Positions 1-8,718 of a stretch of 64,000 nt of DNA are shown here, one piece after another. This DNA comes from Geojedonia sp051814705 (GTDB lineage: Bacteria; Bacteroidota; Bacteroidia; Flavobacteriales; Flavobacteriaceae), in the NCBI GenBank assembly GCA_051814705.1, contig JBPWQW010000001.1:496001-560000 (forward strand), given 5' to 3'. Numbering within the stretch: the first letter of the stretch is position 1; every line of letters starts with the position of its first letter. The position numbers were made by a program, and so were the translations under genes. The notes beneath the pieces were generated by a model, which did not search any database, was not told the DNA's origin, and saw only the letters and a program-made list of their open reading frames with translations.

Positions 1-827
1 TCTGGCCCGTTATACGTGACCACCTGTGCGTCATGAGTATCGCCATCCAAAGCATAGCCGCCAGCTGCTATTGGGTTTGTTGGATCTTGAATGTTTATAA
101 AATGTGGGCCTCCACCAAAAGTATCAGTACCAACAGCATAAGCAAAACCGCTATCTTCATTAATGATTATATTATGGGCATTGCCGAATCCCGTATAAAG
201 TGCATCAGCGGTAAATGTTTTTGGCGGATTCGTTACGCCTCTTAAACGAGTAAGGTCAAAAACTTGCATGCCATGCGCCCCAGCATTATCAGCCACAACA
301 AATGCATGATTTTTATAGACTTTAATGTCTCTCCAGAGACTATTTGTGGTTGCTGTTGGCAACGTGCCAACTATGATGGGGGCATTGGGAATTGAAATAT
401 CAACAAATGCCGTTCCTGTTGAAGTGCCTACAATGGCATATTCTTTTTGAGATTCGGGATCAACCCAACCCCAGCAATCATTGCCACTAGATCCAGGACC
501 TCCTAAACCTGAAATTGGGACCAATGCCATCAAATCATAATCTTTACAGGGGAAAATATCTGCAACTCCATTTTCGCAAATTGCAGAAGGTTCAAAAGTT
601 AGACCATTATCATCACAAGCATCCCCAATTCCATCGCCATCCGTATCTTCTTGATTGGGATTAAAGACCAAGTAACAATTATCTATATTATCAGCAACAC
701 CGTCATTATCTGCATCAGCCAGTATTACAAAATCAACCGATTCATTTTTACAGCTTTGATATAATAGCATAAAGCATCCTATTAAAAGTATTTTAGAAAG
801 CTTGATACACTTGATTGGATTATACAT
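1..827 (-). CDS. Choice-of-anchor B family lipoprotein, 3' part missing
   Basis: The gene runs off the left edge; 275 codons are visible from the ATG at 827. The N-terminus has a lipoprotein-type signal (hydrophobic run ending LLYQSC, lipid-modified Cys about residue 28). Next come thrombospondin type 3-like Asp-rich calcium motifs (DADNDGVADNIDNC and DTDGDGIGDACDD). A beta-propeller-like repeat region follows (WGWVDPESQKEYAIVGTS, VDISIPNAPI, WRDIKVYKNHAFVV), typical of the choice-of-anchor B family of secreted Bacteroidota proteins. The family has no settled enzymatic role; a surface-exposed or adhesive function is inference. The missing C-terminus would show whether a type IX secretion sorting domain is present. 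It is divergent from thiL. Confidence 0.85.
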   Translation of the reverse strand, partial: MYNPIKCIKLSKILLIGCFMLLYQSCKNESVDFVILADADNDGVADNIDNCYLVFNPNQEDTDGDGIGDACDDNGLTFEPSAICENGVADIFPCKDYDLMALVPISGLGGPGSSGNDCWGWVDPESQKEYAIVGTSTGTAFVDISIPNAPIIVGTLPTATTNSLWRDIKVYKNHAFVVADNAGAHGMQVFDLTRLRGVTNPPKTFTADALYTGFGNAHNIIINEDSGFAYAVGTDTFGGGPHFINIQDPTNPIAAGGYALDGDTHDAQVVTYNGP

Positions 828-1006
828 TTTTGCAATTTTTAAAATTTATCTAAACTAGATTATAGGATTTATACTAATATCAACAAAAAAATCATAAAAA
901 AGAATTCCTATAGGGCAAATTAGCGACTCTAGCAAGACTTAACAGCAGAATGCCATTTAAAATTGCAGTATTTTTTTATTTATCGGGTATTTAGCAATAA
1001 GCTTAT

Positions 1007-1014
1007 TATTTTTG
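1007..1014 (+). promoter_or_regulatory. Promoter -7 box before thiL
   Basis: TATTTTTG matches the Bacteroidota -7 consensus TAnnTTTG exactly. It ends only 4 bases before the thiL ATG, so the mRNA would be leaderless or nearly so. No convincing -33 TTG was found at 19-21 bases upstream. Confidence 0.55.
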
Positions 1015-1018
1015 CCAA

Positions 1019-2071
1019 ATGATAGAAGATAAAAATCAACAACGGACTTCATTAAGTGAATTGGGTGAATTTGCACTTATTGATCATTTGACCAAAGGTT
1101 TTAAAATCAAACAAAACTCAACCATTAAGGGAATTGGGGACGACGCTGCTGTTTTAGAGTTCAAGTCAAAAAAAATAGTGGTAACTACTGATCTCTTAAT
1201 TGAAAATGTGCATTTTGACTTAAGTTATATGCCTCTTAAACACTTAGGATATAAAGCCATTATAGTCAATTTATCAGATGTGTATGCCATGAATGCTGTA
1301 GCCACCCAAGTTACGGTTTCCATTGCGGTTTCCAATAGGTTCCCTTTAGAAGCTTTGGAAGAATTATACGCTGGTATTGAAACAGCTGCTAAACTATACA
1401 ATATCGATGTGGTTGGAGGAGACACGACCTCTTCAACAACTGGATTGATAATTTCAGTTACTGCCATTGGGGAAGTTAAGGCTGAGGATATTTGTTATAG
1501 AAATGGAGCCAAACCTAACGATCTATTGGTGGTTACAGGAGATTTGGGCGGAGCCTATATGGGACTTCAAGTTCTGGAAAGAGAGAAACAAGTATTTAAA
1601 GTAAATCCTAATAATCAACCCGATTTGGATGCTTACACCTATATCATTGAGCGCCAATTAAAACCTGAAGCTCGTAAAGATATAGTGAAACTTTTAAAAG
1701 ATCTAAAGGTCAAGCCTACCTCCATGATTGACATCAGCGACGGGCTTTCTTCAGAAATTATGCATTTATGCAAACAGAGTGCTGTTGGAGTTGAGCTCTA
1801 TGAAAATAAAATCCCATTGGACCCTCAGGTCATTTCAACGTGCGAAGAGTTTAATGTTGATAGTACAACTATCGCCCTAAACGGAGGTGAAGATTATGAA
1901 CTGTTAATGACGATTTCGCAAGAGGATTATCAAAAAATAAAGGCTAACCCAAATTTTACAGTTATTGGATATATCACTGAAAAAGAAAGAGGAATGAGTC
2001 TGATTACCAGAGGCGAAACCTCAGTCGCTTTAATTGCCAAGGGTTGGAACGCATTTAACGATCAAGAATAA
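1019..2071 (+). CDS. thiL: Thiamine-monophosphate kinase ThiL
   Basis: ThiL phosphorylates thiamine monophosphate to the cofactor thiamine diphosphate with ATP, the last step of the pathway, in the cytoplasm. The 350-residue length fits the family. Motifs of the PurM/ThiL ATP-binding fold are visible: GIGDDAAVL at residues 38-46 (metal/nucleotide Asp pair), TTDLLIENVHFD near 60, MIDISDGLSSE near 236 and NGGEDYELL near 288. The start MIEDKNQQRTSLSELGEF is as expected for flavobacterial ThiL, so the ATG at 1019 is kept although a promoter box lies immediately upstream. The 3' end overlaps the convergent small gene ending at 2055 by 17 bases. Confidence 0.95.
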   Translation: MIEDKNQQRTSLSELGEFALIDHLTKGFKIKQNSTIKGIGDDAAVLEFKSKKIVVTTDLLIENVHFDLSYMPLKHLGYKAIIVNLSDVYAMNAVATQVTVSIAVSNRFPLEALEELYAGIETAAKLYNIDVVGGDTTSSTTGLIISVTAIGEVKAEDICYRNGAKPNDLLVVTGDLGGAYMGLQVLEREKQVFKVNPNNQPDLDAYTYIIERQLKPEARKDIVKLLKDLKVKPTSMIDISDGLSSEIMHLCKQSAVGVELYENKIPLDPQVISTCEEFNVDSTTIALNGGEDYELLMTISQEDYQKIKANPNFTVIGYITEKERGMSLITRGETSVALIAKGWNAFNDQE

Positions 2072-2285
2072 GGTCTTGTCTTTTTTTAAGTGCGCGTCTA
2101 ATATGAATACGTTCTAAAACTGAATTGATCTCTTTATACTTAGGCGTTAAGGGCGTTAATTTCCCCCTACCGTCCGTGGTCATTTGAAAATTACAATTTT
2201 TACATTTATATTCTTTCACATGGTTTGTAACTCGTTTTGAGACCACAAATTGATGTCCAAAAAATGAACAATAAATATTTTTCAC
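2055..2285 (-). CDS. Small Cys/His protein, paralogue of the next gene
   Basis: A 76-residue protein read from a GTG start; no ATG is available. The pattern is C-x4-GH, then HVKEYKCKNC, then LTPLTPKYKEINSVLERI and a basic tail. The Cys/His spacing resembles a small zinc ribbon, but I do not recognise a named family and the function is unknown. It is clearly paralogous to the gene at 2360-2623, sharing VSK-VT-HVKEY-CK-C, TT---G-LT-LTPK-KEIN and a basic end. The two form a tandem duplication. Its 3' end overlaps the end of thiL. Confidence 0.65.
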   Translation of the reverse strand: MKNIYCSFFGHQFVVSKRVTNHVKEYKCKNCNFQMTTDGRGKLTPLTPKYKEINSVLERIHIRRALKKRQDLILDR

Positions 2286-2359
2286 GCTATTAATTTATTT
2301 AATTCTTAAAAAAAGTGAACTAAATATATGAAAATGAAACAATAAGGTGTTACTAAGAA

Positions 2360-2623
2360 CTAATATATCGACGAACTGTATGTTTTCGACTTTAAACGTA
2401 ACATTCTTCTGGTATAGATTTCTTCTAAAATTGAATTAATCTCCTTAAACTTAGGGGTTAGCTCAGTTAAGTGTCCGTTACTATTTGTAGTGAGTTGTTT
2501 CTTACAACATTTACAAGTGTATTCTTTTACATGTGAAGTGACTTTTTTTGAAACTTCATATTTGTGCCCAATAATATCACAGATGATTTTGAACGAATTC
2601 TGTTTAGGTGTAGAGTTTTTCAT
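2360..2623 (-). CDS. Small Cys/His protein, paralogue of the previous gene
   Basis: An 87-residue protein with an ATG start. It has IICDIIGHKYEVSKKVT, HVKEYTCKCC, LTELTPKFKEINSILEEI and a basic, Ser-rich tail. It aligns over almost its whole length with the neighbour at 2055-2285, with about 10 extra N-terminal residues (KNSTPKQNSFK). A zinc-ribbon fold is plausible from the conserved Cys, GH and CxxC, but this is inference. The gap between the two is 74 bases and AT-rich; they may be cotranscribed. Confidence 0.65.
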   Translation of the reverse strand: MKNSTPKQNSFKIICDIIGHKYEVSKKVTSHVKEYTCKCCKKQLTTNSNGHLTELTPKFKEINSILEEIYTRRMLRLKSKTYSSSIY

Positions 2624-2684
2624 AATTGGCGAGATTTAGAACAGACAACTTAAGAATAAAAAGCTATTTATCTGATAATCTGTC

Positions 2685-3461
2685 CTATTTTTCGATGAAA
2701 TACATTATTTTGTAAGTTACTTCTTTCTTATTTTCAATATAAGTCATATGTCCATCTGGGAATTCAACCATTTCGATATCTGAGTTTTTAGTCTGTTCAA
2801 CTAAGGTATTATATTGGAGTGCAGGATCTTTGCGACCAATTATCATCATTTTTTTACCGACTGCTTTTCTAAATAATTCAACTCTATTTTTTCTGACCTT
2901 CATCCCTTCAAGAGCAGCAATAATCCCTTGTATTGGAAATTGCAGAGCCTCTTCTTTTAGGCTTTGAATTTCATTTGAATACATGATTCTGTTTTTTGGC
3001 CTAAACAAGTTTGATATGGACAGCCTTATAAAGATCTTATGGTTTTTTTTAACAGCTGCAATAGCCCGATCCCTGTTCTGCTTTTTTTCTGGACTATCAT
3101 CTAAAGCCGTTGAATTCATTAAACACAAGCCTTCAATTTTTTTAGGAAATAGCTCCAAATAAGCCAATGCCACATACCCTCCCATGGAATGTCCTATAAA
3201 AGTTGCTTTCTTAATCTCCAAATGTTTTAACACGGCGTCCACAGCCTCTGCCATTTGCTCCATGGTATGGATATACCCCAAGCATCCTGTTTTTCCATGC
3301 CCCAGTAAATCAACACAAACCACTTGATGTGATTTAGAAATTAGTGATAGCCAATCCTTCCACATTGTACTGCTTTCCAGAAAACCGTGAAGTAAAACGA
3401 CAGCTCTGCCTTTTCCTGCTTGGGAATAAAATATGCTTGTGCCTTTATAATCTAATTTCAT
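2685..3461 (-). CDS. Alpha/beta-fold hydrolase
   Basis: A 258-residue cytoplasmic alpha/beta hydrolase. The catalytic triad can be read: nucleophile Ser92 in GHSMGG, an Asp near 212 in GRKDP, and His near 238 in DGHMTYIE. The oxyanion element HGFLES is at 25-30. There is no signal peptide. The substrate cannot be told from sequence; esters are likely and the family also includes MenH-like and haloperoxidase-like members. No men genes are nearby, so a MenH role is not supported. It is monocistronic, with gaps of 61 and 168 bases on its two sides. Confidence 0.88.
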   Translation of the reverse strand: MKLDYKGTSIFYSQAGKGRAVVLLHGFLESSTMWKDWLSLISKSHQVVCVDLLGHGKTGCLGYIHTMEQMAEAVDAVLKHLEIKKATFIGHSMGGYVALAYLELFPKKIEGLCLMNSTALDDSPEKKQNRDRAIAAVKKNHKIFIRLSISNLFRPKNRIMYSNEIQSLKEEALQFPIQGIIAALEGMKVRKNRVELFRKAVGKKMMIIGRKDPALQYNTLVEQTKNSDIEMVEFPDGHMTYIENKKEVTYKIMYFIEK

Positions 3462-3629
3462 CTTTATCTCAAATTGGGCAACAAAAAAAGTGATACAGAT
3501 ATAACCCTAAGATACCCTGCTCAAGAGTAATACCTAATTTGGAACGGTAGACTTACTAATTTAATACATTAGAGATGGTCAACGTAGCATTGGAGTACGT
3601 CTGGATCAGCTATTTAAATTCAAAAACCA

Positions 3630-4922
3630 TTAATGATTCATCAACTCCTCAATTTCCTCAATTTCAATAGGAATATTTTTCATCAAATTAATCGGTTCCC
3701 CAGATTCTTGAATAACCACATCGTCTTCCAAACGAATTCCAAAACCTTCCTTTGGAATATAAATCCCAGGTTCTACAGTAAAGATCATATTAGCTTGCAT
3801 AGGTTCGGTTAAAATACCATAGTCATGGGTATCCAAACCGATATGATGGGAAGTGCCATGCATAAAATATTTTTTATAAGCAGGCCAATCTTTATCTTCA
3901 TTTTTTACATCGGCCTGATCCAATAATCCTAATCCCAATAACTCAGATGTCATGATTTTACCCACTTCAAGGTGGTAATCTTCCCAAAGGGTTCCAGGCA
4001 ACAACAGTTTTGTTGCCTCAGTTTTTACTCGATTAACTGCATTGTAAACTGCTTTTTGTCTTTTGTCAAACCTGCCCGAAACAGGAATGGTCCTGGTCAT
4101 ATCACTGGAATAATTAGCATATTCTGCTGCTACGTCTAACAAAATCAAATCTCCTGCTTTACACCGTTGATTATTTTGAATATAGTGTAGTACGTTGGCA
4201 TTGTTTCCCGATGCAATAATGGGAGTATAGGCAAATCCTTTAGAACGATTAATCAGAAACTCGTGCAAAAACTCGGCTTCAATTTCATATTCCCAAACAT
4301 TTGGTTTTACAAAATTCAACACCCGTTTAAAACCTTTTTCGGTAATATTACAGGCTTTTTGCATCAATTCTATTTCAATCGAATATTTTACTGAACGTAA
4401 CCGTTGTAAAATAGGGTTACTTTTCGCAACAGAATGTGCAGGGTATTTATCCTTTAGCCATTTTGTAAACCGAGCTTCTCTTGTCTCTGTCTCTACCGAA
4501 GCCCGATAATGTTCGTTGGTGTTAATATAGACCGTATCACATTGAGTCATGAGCTCAAACATAATTTTTTCCATCTCCTTAAGCCAGTACACGGTTTTAA
4601 TTCCGCTTGTCTGAAATGCAGCGTCTTTAGTCAACTTTTCGCCTTCCCAAACTGCGATATGGTCATTGGTTTCTTTTAAAAATAAAATTTCGCGATGCTT
4701 TTCCTTTGGGCAATCTGGGAATAAAACCAAAATACTTTCTTCTTGATCCACACCACTTAGATAAAAAATATCACGATGTTGTTCAAAGGGCATAGTGCTG
4801 TCGGCACTTATAGGATAGATATCATTTGAGTTAAAAACCGCCAAACTATTGGGCCTCATTTGGGCACTAAAGTTTTTACGATTTTTTATAAATAACTGAT
4901 TGTTTATTGGAAGATATTTCAT
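3630..4922 (-). CDS. pepP: Aminopeptidase P family protein (Xaa-Pro aminopeptidase)
   Basis: A 430-residue member of peptidase family M24B, which removes the N-terminal residue of peptides with proline in second position. The N-terminal AMP_N domain covers about 1-170. The pita-bread catalytic domain follows with all five metal ligands: Asp in LLDVAAEY and SSDMTRT (about 264 and 275), His in GTSHHIGLDTHD (about 359), Glu384 in VEPGIYIP and Glu399 in RLEDDVV. No signal peptide, so cytoplasmic. It stands alone, with a 149-base gap to the divergent BNR gene. Confidence 0.93.
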   Translation of the reverse strand: MKYLPINNQLFIKNRKNFSAQMRPNSLAVFNSNDIYPISADSTMPFEQHRDIFYLSGVDQEESILVLFPDCPKEKHREILFLKETNDHIAVWEGEKLTKDAAFQTSGIKTVYWLKEMEKIMFELMTQCDTVYINTNEHYRASVETETREARFTKWLKDKYPAHSVAKSNPILQRLRSVKYSIEIELMQKACNITEKGFKRVLNFVKPNVWEYEIEAEFLHEFLINRSKGFAYTPIIASGNNANVLHYIQNNQRCKAGDLILLDVAAEYANYSSDMTRTIPVSGRFDKRQKAVYNAVNRVKTEATKLLLPGTLWEDYHLEVGKIMTSELLGLGLLDQADVKNEDKDWPAYKKYFMHGTSHHIGLDTHDYGILTEPMQANMIFTVEPGIYIPKEGFGIRLEDDVVIQESGEPINLMKNIPIEIEEIEELMNH

Positions 4923-5071
4923 GTGTTAGAATTTTGTCAAAAGTACAAATTTCGACAATTGTAATTAAGACACCTGGCACCTTTCTTTCTTAGTTTATAA
5001 ATCTTTTTTATTGAATTTTTTGATGCTACAGTTAGAATAGTTAATTTTCATCATCATAAAAGCCAACTCCT

Positions 5072-7915
5072 ATGAACTCTATTAAACTGTATTTTTCAAC
5101 CCTTTTTTTATGCTCAATTCTCGCTTTCGGTCAACAACCTGCAACTTCCACAAGTGCAATGGACAAAGCTCTTCAGCAAAAAGAAGCTCTTACTAAAAGC
5201 TCTTTAGTAAAACAGGTTCCTTTTGAAAATATTGGTCCCTCCATCATGAGTGGCAGAGTTACGGCTATCGAAGCAAATCCAGAAAACTCTACCGAATTTT
5301 ATGTGGCTTATGCTTCAGGTGGTGTTTGGCATACCATTAATAACGGAGCAACTTTTAGTCCAATTCTCGACACCTCCAACACCCAAAATGTTGGCGATAT
5401 CGCAGTAGATTGGAAGCACAATACGATTTGGGTTGGTACTGGTGAAAACAATGCTTCTAGGTCATCCTATGCTGGAATTGGCGTTTTAAAATCGGTAGAT
5501 AATGGAAAAACATGGGCCAATGTTGGTTTAAAAGATTCACACCATATTGGTAAAATAGTGATAAACCCTAACAATCCCGACGAGGTTTTGGTTGGAGTTA
5601 CTGGACACTTATACACACCCAATAAAGAGCGTGGTGTTTACAAAACTTTAGATGGTGGCAAAACCTGGTCTCAAACCCTTTTTGTAGACGATATGAGTGG
5701 CATAATCGACCTACAATATTCTCCTAATAATTTTAATGTAATGTTTGCCTCGTCTTGGACAAAAGACAGAAAAGCTTGGAATTTTGACGGCAATGGAATG
5801 CATTCTGCAATTTATAAAAGTACTGATGCGGGCGCAACTTGGACGAAAGTTTCTACTGAAAAAAGTGGTTTTCCAACAGGAATTGGCGTAGGCAGAATTG
5901 GTTTGGCTGTTTACGATGACAATACCATTTACGCTATTCACGACAATCAGTTTAGACGACCTGATGAGCCTAAAAAAGAAGGTTCAGACGTTTTGACAAA
6001 GGAGGATTTCAAGACGATGTCTGTTGATGCTTTTTTAAAATTAGATAATGAAAAACTGAATAACTTTCTTAAAACAAATGACTTTCAAGAAACCTATAAA
6101 GCTGATAACGTGAAACAAATGATCCAAAGTGGATCCGTAAAACCCATTGATTTAGCCAAGTACTTGGAAGATGCCAACACCATGCTTTTTGATACACCGG
6201 TAATTGGAGCCGAAGTTTATAAAAGCACTGACGGCGGTACGACTTGGGCAAAAACACATGAGGGCTATATTGATGATTTATATTATAGCTACGGCTATTA
6301 TTTTGGGCATGTCCATGTTGCACCAAACAACCCAGACCATATTTACATTTATGGCGTGCCTATTTTGAAATCAAAGGACGGTGGAAAAACCTTTACCTCA
6401 ATTGATGCCGAAAATGTACATAGTGACCACCATGCACTTTGGATCGACCCAAAAAACCCTAATCATTTAATCAACGGTAATGATGGTGGGGTCAATATTA
6501 CCTATGATGATGGTGAGAATTGGACTAAAAACAATGCACCATCAGTCGGTCAGTTTTACTTCATTACTGTGGATCATGAAAAACCTTATAATGTGTATGG
6601 TGGTTTGCAAGACAATGGGGTTTGGAAAGGCCCCAATAATGCCCGTGAAGATAAACGTTGGGAAGCCAGTGGGCAATATCCCTGGAAAAGTATTATGGGA
6701 GGTGATGGGATGCAAGTTCAAGTGGACAACAGGAACTCCAATATTGTGTATACAGGATATCAATTTGGAAATTATTTTAGGCTTAACACCGAAACCGATG
6801 AGCAAACCTATATTCAACCAAAACACGTCTTAGGCGAAAACCCGTATCGGTTCAATTGGCAAGCTCCAATTTTATTATCCCCTCATAATCAAGATATCTT
6901 ATATTTCGGAGGGAATAAGTTGATGCGCTCCATGAATCAAGGTACCGATTGGACAGCCATAAGTGGCGATCTAACACAAGGAGGTAAAAAGGGTAATGTT
7001 GCTTATGGAACATTAACGGCCATTAGTGAATCTCCGTTTCAGTTTGGATTAATTTACACAGGGAGCGATGACGGATTAGTTTATGTCACAAAAAATGCTG
7101 GCGGTAATTGGGAGAACTTGTCTTCAGGCTTACCAAATGGTTTGTGGGTGTCCAGAATAGTAGCTTCCAAGCACAAAAAAGAACGGGTTTTTGTAACCTT
7201 GAATGGTTACCGTTCAGATGATTTTTCAGTCTATGCCTATAGGAGCGATGATTATGGAAAGACTTGGAAAAGCATCAGTTCAAATATTCCCTCATCCCCA
7301 GTAAATGTGATTTGTGAAGATCCAAAAAATGAGAACATACTCTATTTAGGGACCGATAATGGTGCATACGTATCCTTTAACCAAGGACAGTCCTGGGAAG
7401 CATTTAGCCATGGCTTACCCAGTGTAGCCATACATGACCTGGTTATACAACCTGAAGCAAAACATTTGCTGTTAGGAACACATGGACGAAGCATTTACAA
7501 AGCCGATATTTCAGCTCTTGAAAGTATGGATGCTTCAAAAATGAATCAAGACTTAGTGCTTTTTGATATTAAAAGTACACGATACTCGAGTCGTTGGGGA
7601 AATTCATTTGGAGCGTGGTCCAAAGCTTTTGAACCTTCAATCTCTATTGCATTTTTTTCCAACACTTCTAGTGAAAAAACAATAAAAATCCTTTCTGAAA
7701 ATAATATTGAATTAAACAGCATCACAATACCTGTTGATAAAGGTTTTAATTATGCCAATTACGATTTAACCTTAACAGAGACTGGCAGAACAAATTGGCT
7801 ACAGGACAACGCAACTCTGGAACTGAAAAAATCAGAAAACGGGAACTATTATTTGCCTAAAGGAAAGTACACCATTCAAATTGAAAACGAAAAAACAACT
7901 TTGGAAATCCATTAA
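5072..7915 (+). CDS. Secreted BNR/sortilin-like beta-propeller protein
   Basis: A 947-residue protein with a signal peptide (MNSIKLYFSTLFLCSILAFG, cleavage before QQPA). It carries many BNR/Asp-box-like blades: SVDNGKTWANVG, TLDGGKTWSQT, STDAGATWTKV, STDGGTTWAKT, SKDGGKTFTSI, SDDYGKTWKSI and NQGQSWEAF. This is the VPS10/sortilin-type propeller often labelled glycosyl hydrolase in Bacteroidota. No sialidase active-site set is evident, so an enzymatic claim is not supported. The C-terminus (EKTTLEIH) lacks an obvious type IX secretion sorting domain; periplasmic location is the simplest inference. It precedes sdhC but a promoter separates them. Confidence 0.85.
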   Translation: MNSIKLYFSTLFLCSILAFGQQPATSTSAMDKALQQKEALTKSSLVKQVPFENIGPSIMSGRVTAIEANPENSTEFYVAYASGGVWHTINNGATFSPILDTSNTQNVGDIAVDWKHNTIWVGTGENNASRSSYAGIGVLKSVDNGKTWANVGLKDSHHIGKIVINPNNPDEVLVGVTGHLYTPNKERGVYKTLDGGKTWSQTLFVDDMSGIIDLQYSPNNFNVMFASSWTKDRKAWNFDGNGMHSAIYKSTDAGATWTKVSTEKSGFPTGIGVGRIGLAVYDDNTIYAIHDNQFRRPDEPKKEGSDVLTKEDFKTMSVDAFLKLDNEKLNNFLKTNDFQETYKADNVKQMIQSGSVKPIDLAKYLEDANTMLFDTPVIGAEVYKSTDGGTTWAKTHEGYIDDLYYSYGYYFGHVHVAPNNPDHIYIYGVPILKSKDGGKTFTSIDAENVHSDHHALWIDPKNPNHLINGNDGGVNITYDDGENWTKNNAPSVGQFYFITVDHEKPYNVYGGLQDNGVWKGPNNAREDKRWEASGQYPWKSIMGGDGMQVQVDNRNSNIVYTGYQFGNYFRLNTETDEQTYIQPKHVLGENPYRFNWQAPILLSPHNQDILYFGGNKLMRSMNQGTDWTAISGDLTQGGKKGNVAYGTLTAISESPFQFGLIYTGSDDGLVYVTKNAGGNWENLSSGLPNGLWVSRIVASKHKKERVFVTLNGYRSDDFSVYAYRSDDYGKTWKSISSNIPSSPVNVICEDPKNENILYLGTDNGAYVSFNQGQSWEAFSHGLPSVAIHDLVIQPEAKHLLLGTHGRSIYKADISALESMDASKMNQDLVLFDIKSTRYSSRWGNSFGAWSKAFEPSISIAFFSNTSSEKTIKILSENNIELNSITIPVDKGFNYANYDLTLTETGRTNWLQDNATLELKKSENGNYYLPKGKYTIQIENEKTTLEIH

Positions 7916-7970
7916 TTTACGAGCATACAATATAAAACCATTCTAAATTTAAATTTAATTTCTAAACATT

Positions 7971-8001
7971 TTGCCTATCATCTAATTCAGCCGTATTTTT
8001 G
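7971..8001 (+). promoter_or_regulatory. Promoter of the sdh operon
   Basis: The best promoter in the window: TTG at 7971-7973, a 20-base spacer, then TATTTTTG at 7994-8001. This is the Bacteroidota sigma-A form TTG-N19-21-TAnnTTTG. The sdhC ATG lies 26 bases further on. Confidence 0.75.
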
Positions 8002-8026
8002 CATCAACAAAAATTAACTTCTAAAA

Positions 8027-8704
8027 ATGGGCGGAATTTTAAATTCTTCGATTGGAAGAAAATTTGCCATGGCACTTTCGGCATTCTTCCTAATGATTTT
8101 CTTATTGCAACATTTTATTATTAATTTTTCTTCCGTTATCAGTGAAGATGCTTTTAATAATATGTCTCAATTTATGGGTACCAATTGGCTAATTCAATAC
8201 ATTTTGCAACCTGTGTTGCTATTTGGCGTGGTGTTTCATTTTGTGATGGGATTTGTATTGGAAATCAAAAACAAAAGTGCCCGAAACATCAATTATGTCA
8301 AAAACAACGGGAATGCCAATTCTACATGGATGAGCCGTAACATGATTTACAGCGGGCTATTTATCCTAATTTTCTTGGTTATCCACTTTATAGATTTTTG
8401 GATACCAGAACTAAACACCAAATACATTCAGGGCGACACCTCTGGATTATTAGCAAATGGCGAAGGGTATCGTTATTTTGAAGAGCTACAACACAAATTT
8501 GTTCCTGTATGGAGAGTCGCTTTATATTGTTTAGGATTTGTGTTTTTGTCATTACACTTATTACACGGTTTCAGTTCGGCATTTCAGTCGGTTGGAGCAA
8601 ACAATAAATACACAAAAGGATTAAAAGGCTTTGGAAAAGCGTATGCAATTATCATTCCAGTAGGTTTTATTTTCATTGCAGTATTCCATCATTTTAATCA
8701 CTAA
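8027..8704 (+). CDS. sdhC: Succinate dehydrogenase cytochrome b subunit
   Basis: A 225-residue integral membrane protein with about five hydrophobic segments and several membrane His residues (QHFI, FHFVMG, VIHF, LHLLHGF). This matches the single-anchor, diheme cytochrome b558 type of succinate:quinone oxidoreductase, where one subunit replaces SdhC plus SdhD. It anchors SdhA/SdhB and passes electrons to menaquinone. It is the first gene of the sdh operon, 14 bases before sdhA, and follows a clear promoter. Confidence 0.95.
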   Translation: MGGILNSSIGRKFAMALSAFFLMIFLLQHFIINFSSVISEDAFNNMSQFMGTNWLIQYILQPVLLFGVVFHFVMGFVLEIKNKSARNINYVKNNGNANSTWMSRNMIYSGLFILIFLVIHFIDFWIPELNTKYIQGDTSGLLANGEGYRYFEELQHKFVPVWRVALYCLGFVFLSLHLLHGFSSAFQSVGANNKYTKGLKGFGKAYAIIIPVGFIFIAVFHHFNH

Positions 8705-8718
8705 AAAATACATCTAAT

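Noticed and set aside
33..245. 70-codon plus-strand ORF at the left edge
   Set aside because: It is antisense to the partial anchor-B lipoprotein, whose frame is open for 275 codons with recognisable motifs.
6480..6833. 117-codon ORF inside the BNR protein gene
   Set aside because: It is in another frame of the long, clearly coding BNR gene and has no family features.
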